DNA of 64,000 bases from the NCBI GenBank assembly GCA_963809825.1, contig CAWELJ010000013.1, positions 62,001-126,000 of the forward strand. Direction: 5' to 3'. Made by a program: the position numbers and the translations under genes. This DNA is from Bog-473 sp963809825. Its GTDB lineage: Bacteria; Actinomycetota; Acidimicrobiia; Acidimicrobiales; RAAP-2. A model generated the notes under the pieces. It saw only the letters and a program-made list of their open reading frames with translations. It ran no database searches and was not told the DNA's origin. The first letter of the stretch is position 1. Each line of letters begins with the position of its first letter. This document shows positions 57,582 to 64,000 of the stretch, piece after piece.

Positions 57582-58514
57582 GTGGAGTACCAGAAGGGAT
57601 TACAGGAGATCGCGGACGGCGTCTGGGCCTACCTGCAGCCGGACGGGGGCTGGGGTTGGTCGAACGCCGGCCTCGTGACAGGCGGTGACGCCTCCTTGCT
57701 CGTCGACACGCTCTTCGACCTGCGTCTGACCACTGAGATGCTCGCCGCGATGCGGCGGGTCACGCCCGCCGCGCGGCACATCGGCACGGTCGTCAACACG
57801 CACGCGAACGGCGACCACTGCTATGGGAACGCCTTGGTGGCCGATGCGGAGATCCTGTCGACGGCTCGTTGCGCCGAGGAGATGGGCCAGCTGCCCGCGT
57901 CCACCATGGCCGCGATGATGCGGGCCGCGCCGACCCTCGGTCAGGCAGGCGAGTTCCTGGCGCGCATCTTCGCTCCGTTCGACTTCGAAGATGTGCCGCT
58001 CACGTTGCCCTCGCGCACCTTCGAGGGCCGGCTCGACCTGCGCGTCGGCGACCGGCTGGTGTCGCTGGTGGAGGTGGGTCCGGCCCACACGGCGGGCGAC
58101 GCCATCGTCCACCTGCCCACCGACGGCATCGTGTTCACCGGGGACATCCTCTTCCACGGTGGCCATCCCATCGTCTGGGCCGGTCCAGTCGCCAACTGGG
58201 TCAGGGCGTGCGACCGCATCCTTGCCCTGGAGCCGACGGTGGTGGTCCCCGGCCATGGCCCACTGGCCTCACCAGGAGCCGTCGCCGACCTCAAGGGATA
58301 CTTCGAATTCCTCAGCGACCAGGCACGGATCCGCTTCGACGGTGGGATGACGCCGATGGACGCGGCGCGCGACATCGACCTCGGCCCCTATGCGGGGTGG
58401 AGCGAGCCCGAGCGACTGGTGGCGAACGTCCATGCCCTCTACCGCGACTTCGGTGCCGATGTGACGAGCGACGCCTTGACGCTGATGGGCGAGATGGCGG
58501 CGCTGACCGGCTGA
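57582..58514 (+). CDS. MBL-fold metallo-hydrolase
   Basis: A 310-residue metallo-beta-lactamase-fold protein. The metal signature reads NTHANGDHCYGN (residues 72-83): His74, then Asn76 where HxHxDH proteins have their second His, then Asp78 and His79. The later ligands are in GPAHTAGDAIVHLP, FTGDILFHGG and VPGHGPLASP. The Asn change suggests an altered metal site, as in some arylsulfatase, quorum-quenching or cyclase relatives. The GTG start has no strong ribosome site. A divergent glnA lies 224 bp upstream. Substrate unknown. Confidence 0.87.
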   Translation: MEYQKGLQEIADGVWAYLQPDGGWGWSNAGLVTGGDASLLVDTLFDLRLTTEMLAAMRRVTPAARHIGTVVNTHANGDHCYGNALVADAEILSTARCAEEMGQLPASTMAAMMRAAPTLGQAGEFLARIFAPFDFEDVPLTLPSRTFEGRLDLRVGDRLVSLVEVGPAHTAGDAIVHLPTDGIVFTGDILFHGGHPIVWAGPVANWVRACDRILALEPTVVVPGHGPLASPGAVADLKGYFEFLSDQARIRFDGGMTPMDAARDIDLGPYAGWSEPERLVANVHALYRDFGADVTSDALTLMGEMAALTG

Positions 58515-58600
58515 AACGAGGGAGGAGCCGATCTCCGCGGCCAGCGGTGCCGGGGCCTGCAACAGGACTACCGACTGGGGGCGGGGGGTACACCACAGGG

Positions 58601-60022
58601 GTGGAGTCGCGCACCGTCACCGGGACGATCGGGGGCCGCTACCGCATCCGTGGCCTGCTCGGCGAGGGCGGCATGGCGCGCGTCTTCGATGCCTTCGACG
58701 ACCGGTTGGAGCGTGCGGTCGCCGTGAAGGTGCTGCGCCCCGAAACGGAGATCCTGCCCGGGATGCGGAAGCGATTCCAGCAGGAGGCCCGCCTCGCGGC
58801 GCGGCTCATCCACCCGAACATCGTCGCCGTCCTCGACTATGGCGAGGACCAGGCGTCGTCCTATCTGGTCATGGAACGCCTGCCGGGCACCACGCTGCGC
58901 GACGAGATCGCGCGGGGGCCGATGGCGGCACCGAGGGTCGTCCTCGTCATGACCGAAGCGCTCGCCGCCTTGGCCGCCGCCCACAAATTCGGCGTGCTGC
59001 ACCGAGACGTCAAGCCCAGCAACATTCTCCTGCAAGACGACGGCCACGCAAAGCTCTCCGACTTCGGCATCGCAAAGAGTGTTGACATCGCGACCGGTGC
59101 GGAGCTGACGGCGGATGACATCACGCTCACGGGAGTGATCCTGGGCACTCCCGGCTACCTGGCGCCGGAGCGGAGATCGGGCCACCCGGCAACGGCACAG
59201 TCCGACCTCTACTCGGTCGGCGCCGTCCTGGTCGAAGCACTCTCGGGACGGCGTGCCCAACCCGGGGCACTGCCGACGGATGCACTGCCGCCCCGACTCC
59301 GTGAGGTCGCCCGAAGGGCGTTGGCGACCGATCCGAACCAGAGGTTCCCCTCGGCCGACGCGATGTTGCACGCTATGCGGCCCTCGCGGCCCGCCACCGT
59401 CGCCACACCGTCCGCACCCACCGAGCGGACGGCGCCGGCACCCGTCGCCACGCTGCCGCTGCCGGCTGTCCCCCGGGCGGCGACCCACCCGGGCACGGCG
59501 ACGCTGCATCGACCTCCACCGGTCGGAGCCGTGGGCACTGTGCCCCACGCCGGTCGCCGGCTGGTGCTCTTCGCCGTCCTCGTCGCGGCGGCGTCGATCG
59601 TGGCGCTCGTCCTCCTCACCGGCCGCGGCCAACCCACCGGACCGACGGCTGGGGCCACGTCGCACCACGCTGCACACTCGGGAGATCGGGAAGGCACGGC
59701 CATCGGGAAGCTCGCCACTTCTCTCGCCGGTGCCGGGCTGCCCGGAGACCACGCGCTGGCGAGCGCCCTCCAGGCGACGGCCGCCCAACATCCGGGGCCA
59801 GGCCGGACGGCAGCGGCGGAGAACGCCCTCTCGCTCGCGCAGGTGCTTCTGGCGGGCGGCGGTCTCACGTCCGTGCAGTACCAGGACGTGGTGAACACCC
59901 TGCAGCCGACCGGGGCGGCCGTCCCGACCACCACCACCACGACCACGACCCCGCCGCCTCCGACCCCGGGGCGAGGCCATTCGCATCACGGTGCGGGTGA
60001 CGGACAGGATCAGCAGGGCTAG
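58601..60022 (+). CDS. PknB-like Ser/Thr protein kinase, membrane-anchored
   Basis: A 473-residue eukaryote-like kinase. The glycine loop GLLGEGGMARVF is at residues 18-29, the catalytic Lys43 in AVAVKVL, the HRDVKPSNILL catalytic loop at 134-144, DFG at 154-156 and GTPGYLAPE at 182-190. One membrane helix (about 320-340) separates it from an outside part of about 130 residues ending in Thr and Pro runs, with no PASTA repeats. It probably phosphorylates cell-envelope or division proteins in response to an outside signal. The GTG at 58601 starts just before the kinase domain. It lies 86 bp after an MBL gene. Confidence 0.92.
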   Translation: MESRTVTGTIGGRYRIRGLLGEGGMARVFDAFDDRLERAVAVKVLRPETEILPGMRKRFQQEARLAARLIHPNIVAVLDYGEDQASSYLVMERLPGTTLRDEIARGPMAAPRVVLVMTEALAALAAAHKFGVLHRDVKPSNILLQDDGHAKLSDFGIAKSVDIATGAELTADDITLTGVILGTPGYLAPERRSGHPATAQSDLYSVGAVLVEALSGRRAQPGALPTDALPPRLREVARRALATDPNQRFPSADAMLHAMRPSRPATVATPSAPTERTAPAPVATLPLPAVPRAATHPGTATLHRPPPVGAVGTVPHAGRRLVLFAVLVAAASIVALVLLTGRGQPTGPTAGATSHHAAHSGDREGTAIGKLATSLAGAGLPGDHALASALQATAAQHPGPGRTAAAENALSLAQVLLAGGGLTSVQYQDVVNTLQPTGAAVPTTTTTTTTPPPPTPGRGHSHHGAGDGQDQQG

Positions 60023-60134
60023 CGGTTCCGCCCAGCCGAGGCCGAGCGCGACGCCTGCCCCCCACGAAGACACCCACCGTTGGTCCAAGATGGAGCCTGC
60101 GTCGGTGCTTCGGCTCGGACGAGAGGAGACGGCT

Positions 60135-60556
60135 GTGACGACCACCGTGCAGGTGACATTCGACTGCGCCGATCCCCACACGATGGCGCGGTTCTGGGCA
60201 GCGGCGCTCGGCTACGAGAAGGAGAGCCACCTCGCTCTCGTCAAGGAGTTGCTCGACAGCCACAGGATCACCCAGGAGGACGTGAGAGAGGTGGACGGTG
60301 GCCTGCAGTTCGCCGACGTCTCGGCCTGCCGGGATCCGGACGGTGTCGGCCCCCGCCTCTTCTTCCAGCGCGTGCCGGAGGAGAAACGCACGAAGAACCG
60401 GGTCCATCTGGACCTCCATGTCGGACCGGAGCGGTACGAATCCGAGACTTCCCGGCTCGAGTCGTTGGGAGCCGTCCGGCTGTGCTTTCACGACGACCGC
60501 GGGGCGCGTGCTGGACCATGGTCGACCCGGAGGGCAACGAGTTCTGCGTGGAGTGA
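60135..60556 (+). pseudogene. VOC-family (glyoxalase-like) protein, frameshifted near the C-terminus
   Basis: From GTG 60135 the frame encodes VTFDCADPHTMARFWAAALGYE, RLFFQRVPEEKRTKNRVHLDLHV and SRLESLGAV, the usual glyoxalase/bleomycin-resistance-like fold. At about 60505-60512 (GGGGCGCG) it breaks; the conserved end WTMVDPEGNEFCVE is in another frame and stops at 60556. One base missing explains it. Restored length is about 140 residues. The start has AGGAG 6 nt upstream. VOC proteins bind metals and small substrates or drugs; no specific function can be given. Confidence 0.8.
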
Positions 60557-60709
60557 GCGCGCTGCCCCAACCCGAGATCCCGTGACGACGCCGGCAGAGA
60601 ACAGCGCACGGCGCACTCCAGAGCATCATTGGCGATACCTTGAGACTCGGAAGAAGGGTGACGAGACGGAGGGTTGGCCCCGAGCTGCCCTCCGTGGAAC
60701 GGAGATCCG

Positions 60710-61846
60710 ATGAAGAGCGTCCTGATCCTCGGTGCCGGGTTCGCCGGGCTCGAGCTCGCCACGAGGCTCTCGGAAGAGGTCCCGGACGAGGTCGACGTGA
60801 CCATCCTCGACAGCAGCGACGCCTTCGTCTTCGGCTACTCGAAGCTCGACGTCATGTTCGGGCGGGCCGACCCGGCCACGGTCCGTCTGCCCTACACCGC
60901 CTTCGACAAGCCGGCTGTGCAGTTCAAGCAAGAGCGCGTCATCGCCATCGATGCCGAGCGTCGGCGCGTGACCACGGACAAGGGTGAGTATTCACCGGAC
61001 ATCCTCGTGGTCGCATTGGGCGCAGAGCTGGACCCTGCGGCAACGCCCGGGATGGTCGAGGAGGGCACGGAGTACTACACCGAGGCCGGCGCAGAACGAG
61101 TCGGTTCCGTGTTGCCCGAGTTCCAGGGTGGCGACGTCATCATCGGGGTCCTCGGCAACTTCTTCAAGTGTCCGGCAGCACCGTTCGAGACGGCGCTCAT
61201 GCTTCACGACTACCTCCAACAGCGGGACCGAGGATCCGCAACGAGCATCAAGGTGATCAGCCCGATGTCGACGCCGATCCCCATCTCGCCCGAGGCCTCG
61301 GCCGGCATCCTCACCGCGCTCGAAGAGCGCGGCATCGGCTGGTGGCCCGAATCGAAGGTCGTCTCCATGGACCCGGCGACCAAGGTCTCAACCTTGGCGG
61401 ACGGACGCACGGCACCCTACGACCTCTTCTTGGGCATCCCCGTGCATCGGGCTCCTCGGGTGGTCGAAGACTCGGCGCTGGCCGAGGACGGGTGGGTCGC
61501 CGTCGATCACACCACGTTCGCCACGAGATTCGAGAACGTCTACGCCGTGGGCGACGTCACGAGCGCCCCCGTGCCCCGGGTCGGCGCCATCGCCGAAGGA
61601 GAGGCGCGCACACTGGCCGACGTGCTCATCCACCAGATTCGCGGCGGCGACCCACCCCAGCCTTTCAGGGGAATCGCGACCTGCTACATCGAGTTCGGTG
61701 GCTCCAAGGTGGCCCGATTCGACGCCAACTTCCTGTCCGGCCCGAAACCCTTCGGCTCGTTCACCGAGGCGTCCGAGACCATGGTCGCGAACAAGGTCGA
61801 GTTCGGCGCCAGCAGGCGGCGTCGCTGGTTCGGCATGGAGGGCTGA
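60710..61846 (+). CDS. SQR/FCSD-like NAD(P)/FAD-dependent oxidoreductase
   Basis: A 378-residue flavoprotein similar to sulfide:quinone oxidoreductases and type II NADH dehydrogenases. VLILGAGFAGLELATRLSE is the FAD motif, GNFFKCPAAPFETALML the SQR-like substrate segment (with a single Cys), VISPMSTPIPISPEASAG follows and ENVYAVGDVTSAPVPRVGAIAEGEA the second FAD contact. The catalytic Cys pair of true SQR is not clear: only one Cys aligns here. It ends RRRRWFGMEG with no membrane helix. The ATG has GGAG 5 nt upstream. It could pass electrons to quinone; the donor is uncertain. Confidence 0.87.
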   Translation: MKSVLILGAGFAGLELATRLSEEVPDEVDVTILDSSDAFVFGYSKLDVMFGRADPATVRLPYTAFDKPAVQFKQERVIAIDAERRRVTTDKGEYSPDILVVALGAELDPAATPGMVEEGTEYYTEAGAERVGSVLPEFQGGDVIIGVLGNFFKCPAAPFETALMLHDYLQQRDRGSATSIKVISPMSTPIPISPEASAGILTALEERGIGWWPESKVVSMDPATKVSTLADGRTAPYDLFLGIPVHRAPRVVEDSALAEDGWVAVDHTTFATRFENVYAVGDVTSAPVPRVGAIAEGEARTLADVLIHQIRGGDPPQPFRGIATCYIEFGGSKVARFDANFLSGPKPFGSFTEASETMVANKVEFGASRRRRWFGMEG

Positions 61847-61965
61847 CCCGCATCGACACCGGGCACTGACGGACCAGGGCGGACGGCGTCCGCTCGGGCG
61901 AGACGTCCGTTGCCCCGTGGGGCGTGGAAGTATGGAACGCCAGGCCCATCGTGGAGGAACCAGCG

Positions 61966-62874
61966 GTGCGCGACAGGACAGACAGGCTGAGAGCAGGCGG
62001 CGCGCTGTTGGCTCTGACCTTCGTCGCGGCCGGCGTCCTCGGACTGCCCATGACGTCGCCGGCGGCCGCCGCGTCGACTCCGACGTACTACGTCTCCCTG
62101 GGGGATTCGTATTCCGTGGGCTATCAGCCCGGGCTCGGGGCCACGCCGGGCTACACGGTGTACGTCGCCAAGAAGACCCACCTCAAGCTGGTCAACTTCG
62201 GCTGCGGCGGTGCGACGACGACGTCGATCATCGCCGCGGTGGGATGCCCGGACCCCCTGCCCCACACCACCGGCGCGGTCCTCTACCCGACGACGACCCA
62301 AGCCGCTGCAGCCGAGGCGTTCCTCACCGCCCACCGCGGGCACATCGGTCTCATCACGGTGTCCATCTCGGGCAACGACGTCACGTCGTGCGCGGGTCAG
62401 GCCAACCCGGTCAGCTGCGTCGGCACTGCCACCAAGGCCATCTCCACCAACGTCGCCGCACTCGTCGCGGCCCTGCGGACGGCCGCCGGATCGGGCGTCC
62501 CGCTCATCGGCCTGACCTATCCCGACGTCATCCTCGGGAGCTACGTCTATCCCTCACGATCCCCCACCGCCTCGAGTGTCTCGCTGGCCAAGCTTTCCGT
62601 CATCGCGTTCAAGGACTTGATCAATCCGGCCCTCGTCAAGGCCTACGCCACTGCAGGCGGCCGTCTGGTCGACGTCACGGCGGCGAGCGGCGCCTACACC
62701 TCGCTGAACCGGACCATCCGCCTCCGCCCCTACGGCAGGATCCCGGTGCCCGTGGCCAGCGTGTGCAAGCTGACCTGGTTCTGCGCCCAGGGCAACATCC
62801 ACGCCACGACGCGTGGCTACACCTTCATCGGCAAGCTCGTCGTCGCCAGGTTCGCCGCCATGCGGCACACGTGA
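61966..62874 (+). CDS. Secreted SGNH/GDSL hydrolase
   Basis: A 302-residue exported esterase-like protein. A signal peptide (about residues 1-36, cleavage near PAAAAS) is followed by VSLGDSYSVGYQ, the block I GDS with the nucleophile Ser. FGCGGATTTSII is block II, SISGNDVTSC block III with Asn, and GNIHATTRGYTF the block V His. Relatives are lipases, esterases or polysaccharide deacetylases. The GTG at 61966 has GGAGG 8 nt upstream; the frame opens at 61924. Confidence 0.88.
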   Translation: MRDRTDRLRAGGALLALTFVAAGVLGLPMTSPAAAASTPTYYVSLGDSYSVGYQPGLGATPGYTVYVAKKTHLKLVNFGCGGATTTSIIAAVGCPDPLPHTTGAVLYPTTTQAAAAEAFLTAHRGHIGLITVSISGNDVTSCAGQANPVSCVGTATKAISTNVAALVAALRTAAGSGVPLIGLTYPDVILGSYVYPSRSPTASSVSLAKLSVIAFKDLINPALVKAYATAGGRLVDVTAASGAYTSLNRTIRLRPYGRIPVPVASVCKLTWFCAQGNIHATTRGYTFIGKLVVARFAAMRHT

Positions 62875-62887
62875 GGTCGACGGCGCC

Positions 62888-63739
62888 ATGAGCCTGGCGG
62901 CCGGCCTCGTACTGGCACTCCTGGCCGCCCTTGCCCTCAACGTCGGGTTCTTCGTCCAGCACGGGGCGGCCAACACCATGGTGACGCTGTCGGTCAGACA
63001 CCCGTTCGCCTCGGCCCGTCTCCTCGTGACCAACCGGCAATGGATGCTCGGCTACGGGGCCGGCTGGGTGGGCTGGGGGCTCTACATTGCGGCCCTCGCA
63101 CTTGCTCCGCTGTCGCTCGTGCAGTCGGTGTCCGCGGGCGGCGTGGGGATCCTGGCCATCCTGGCGCACCGGCTCGGCACGCCACTGACGCGCCAGGAGC
63201 AAATCGGCACCTACATCGCAGTGGGTGGCCTCGTCCTGTTGGGACTGTCACTCACCTCCGCCGTGACGCCGTCGGCTCCGGCACGCACCATGACGCTCGT
63301 CGTGGTCATCGCCGCCGGGGCGGGTGTCGCCGGAGTCCTGGCTCTCCTGGCCCGCCGCTATCGACCGGGCGCGCTGTTGGGGTGCGCCGCCGGCATCCTC
63401 TTCGGTGTCGGTGATATGGCCACCAAGGGCGCCGTGGACGGTTCCGGCCTCCTCTTCATCCCTGTCCTCGCTGTCTGCACCGCACTGGCATTCGTCACAC
63501 TGCAGGGTGCCTTCCAGCGCGGCAGAGTCCTCGAGACGGCCGGCTCCTCCACGCTGATCAACAACCTGATTCCCATCGTCGGCGGGATCGTCGTCTTCCA
63601 CGAGCCCATCCCTCCCGGTCTGGCCGGGGTCGCCCGGGTGATCAGCTTCGTGGCGGTGATCGTGGGCGCCGTGCTCCTGGCCGGTGGACGGATGCAGGCG
63701 CAGAGCCCGGCGCACGCGCCGATGGCGACACACTCCTGA
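62888..63739 (+). CDS. DMT-like multipass membrane protein
   Basis: A 283-residue membrane protein with about nine hydrophobic helices; it looks like a drug/metabolite transporter superfamily member with two related halves (LLAALALNVGFFVQHGAAN and LGCAAGILFGVGDMATKGAV). Actinobacteria often encode such DMT-like proteins of unknown function. The ATG starts 11 bp after the GDSL hydrolase stop, so it may be co-transcribed. Substrate and direction of transport are unknown. Confidence 0.8.
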   Translation: MSLAAGLVLALLAALALNVGFFVQHGAANTMVTLSVRHPFASARLLVTNRQWMLGYGAGWVGWGLYIAALALAPLSLVQSVSAGGVGILAILAHRLGTPLTRQEQIGTYIAVGGLVLLGLSLTSAVTPSAPARTMTLVVVIAAGAGVAGVLALLARRYRPGALLGCAAGILFGVGDMATKGAVDGSGLLFIPVLAVCTALAFVTLQGAFQRGRVLETAGSSTLINNLIPIVGGIVVFHEPIPPGLAGVARVISFVAVIVGAVLLAGGRMQAQSPAHAPMATHS

Positions 63740-63762
63740 GGGTCCTGCCGCAGGCGGAAGAG

Positions 63763-63838
63763 TGGTGGGCCGTAGAGGACTCGAACCTCTGACCCCTTGC
63801 GCGTCATGCAAGTGCGCTACCAACTGCGCCAACGGCCC
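63763..63838 (-). tRNA. tRNA-Val (GAC anticodon)
   Basis: Reading the minus strand, 63838-63766 folds as a full 73-nt cloverleaf: acceptor GGGCCGT/ACGGCCC, D-arm GCGC/GCGC, anticodon arm CTTGC/GCAAG with loop ATGACGC, and T-arm AGAGG/CCTCT with TTCGAGT. The anticodon is GAC, which reads GUC and GUU (Val), and A73 follows. The genome then encodes CCA (63765-63763). Confidence 0.95.
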
Positions 63839-63920
63839 GTTCTCCCAGACCCTACCACCCGACATTTCCGGCCTTCGCAGCTCAGCGATGCCGAGTGCGA
63901 CGCCCCAGGCTCCATGTCCG

Positions 63921-63926
63921 TACAAT
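63921..63926 (+). promoter_or_regulatory. -10 box of a leaderless gene at the window end
   Basis: TACAAT (63921-63926) ends 7 nt before the GTG at 63934, the usual geometry of a leaderless promoter. No good -35 match is visible about 17 bp upstream. Confidence 0.55.
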
Positions 63927-63933
63927 TGCGGTT

Positions 63934-64000
63934 GTGACAGAGACGACGGCCATCAACCCCCTTCCGGACCTGGACCAGCATCTCCGGCGGATCGCCGAGG
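63934..64000 (+). CDS. Start of an unidentified gene (cut by the window end)
   Basis: Only 22 codons are available; they read MTETTAINPLPDLDQHLRRI and then AE. Because a TACAAT box ends 7 nt before the GTG, a leaderless start here is credible. No family can be recognised from this short acidic N-terminus. It lies beyond the tRNA-Val gene on the opposite strand. Confidence 0.55.
   Translation, partial: MTETTAINPLPDLDQHLRRIAE

Noticed and set aside
1..64000. Search for CRISPR arrays, insertion sequences, phage genes or integrases
   Set aside because: No regularly spaced repeats, transposase or integrase motifs, or phage structural genes were seen.

Overview
The window looks like chromosomal DNA from a high-GC Gram-positive bacterium of the Actinobacteria, most likely the class Acidimicrobiia or a close uncultured relative. 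The evidence is very high GC with many GTG starts, many genes that begin about 6-9 nt after a TANNNT -10 box (leaderless mRNAs), a DUF2510 protein, an F420-type PPOX oxidoreductase, a HxlR/PadR/ArsR regulator set, egtB-egtD, a PknB-like kinase, and an L,D-transpeptidase carrying GYWLVASDGGIFSYGDA repeats, which I associate with Acidimicrobiia. The taxonomic call is inference. There is no insertion sequence, prophage, CRISPR array, rRNA operon or origin; the window reads as an ordinary chromosome rich in catabolic genes.

Layout. 1-8 kb: end of a CapA-like protein, an AhpD-like protein with a divergent HxlR regulator, a DUF2254 membrane protein, a GH4 glycosidase back to back with a BadF-type sugar kinase, and an MFS drug exporter fused to a MarR-like domain. 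8-12.6 kb: nitronate monooxygenase-like enzyme, SDR, and a PadR regulator with a DrrAB-like ABC exporter. 12.8-15.1 kb: ergothioneine genes egtB-egtD. 15.1-21 kb: envelope glycan region with a YfhO-like GT-C protein, a UDP-sulfoquinovose synthase homologue (SqdB) and, divergently, an MptB-like mannosyltransferase. 21.1-26.1 kb: a tightly packed six-gene minus-strand operon (sulfatase, two SDRs, EthD, SnoaL, F420/PPOX) divergent from a frameshifted ArsR regulator. 27.5-35.6 kb: P450, an uncharacterised protein, a kinase-like protein, a second nitronate monooxygenase, a nitroreductase, DUF2237, SRPBCC and an M20 peptidase. 35.6-42.3 kb: secreted CocE-like hydrolase, CPBP protease, DUF2510 protein, TrmO, and two ABC-2 permeases with no ATPase next to them. 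42.3-53.3 kb: Baeyer-Villiger monooxygenase, haloalkane dehalogenase, P450, rpiA, acyl-CoA dehydrogenase, alpha/beta hydrolase, flavoprotein disulfide reductase, a His-rich membrane-anchored protein, EthD-like protein, CoA transferase and carbonic anhydrase. 53.3-64 kb: 2-hydroxyacid dehydrogenase, L,D-transpeptidase, glutamine synthetase, MBL hydrolase, Ser/Thr kinase, VOC protein, SQR-like flavoprotein, secreted GDSL hydrolase, DMT-like membrane protein, tRNA-Val(GAC) and the start of one more gene.

How the genes fit together. The middle of the window is a collection of redox and hydrolytic genes of the kind used to break down lipophilic or xenobiotic compounds (P450, BVMO, dehalogenase, SDR, nitronate monooxygenase, EthD, SnoaL, acyl-CoA dehydrogenase, CaiB). 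No single pathway can be assigned. Stress and redox protection (ergothioneine, exporters) and envelope work (sulfosugar and mannose glycans, L,D-transpeptidase) frame it. Five genes carry single small indels in G/C-rich runs. They may be genuine lesions, but the pattern suggests consensus errors.
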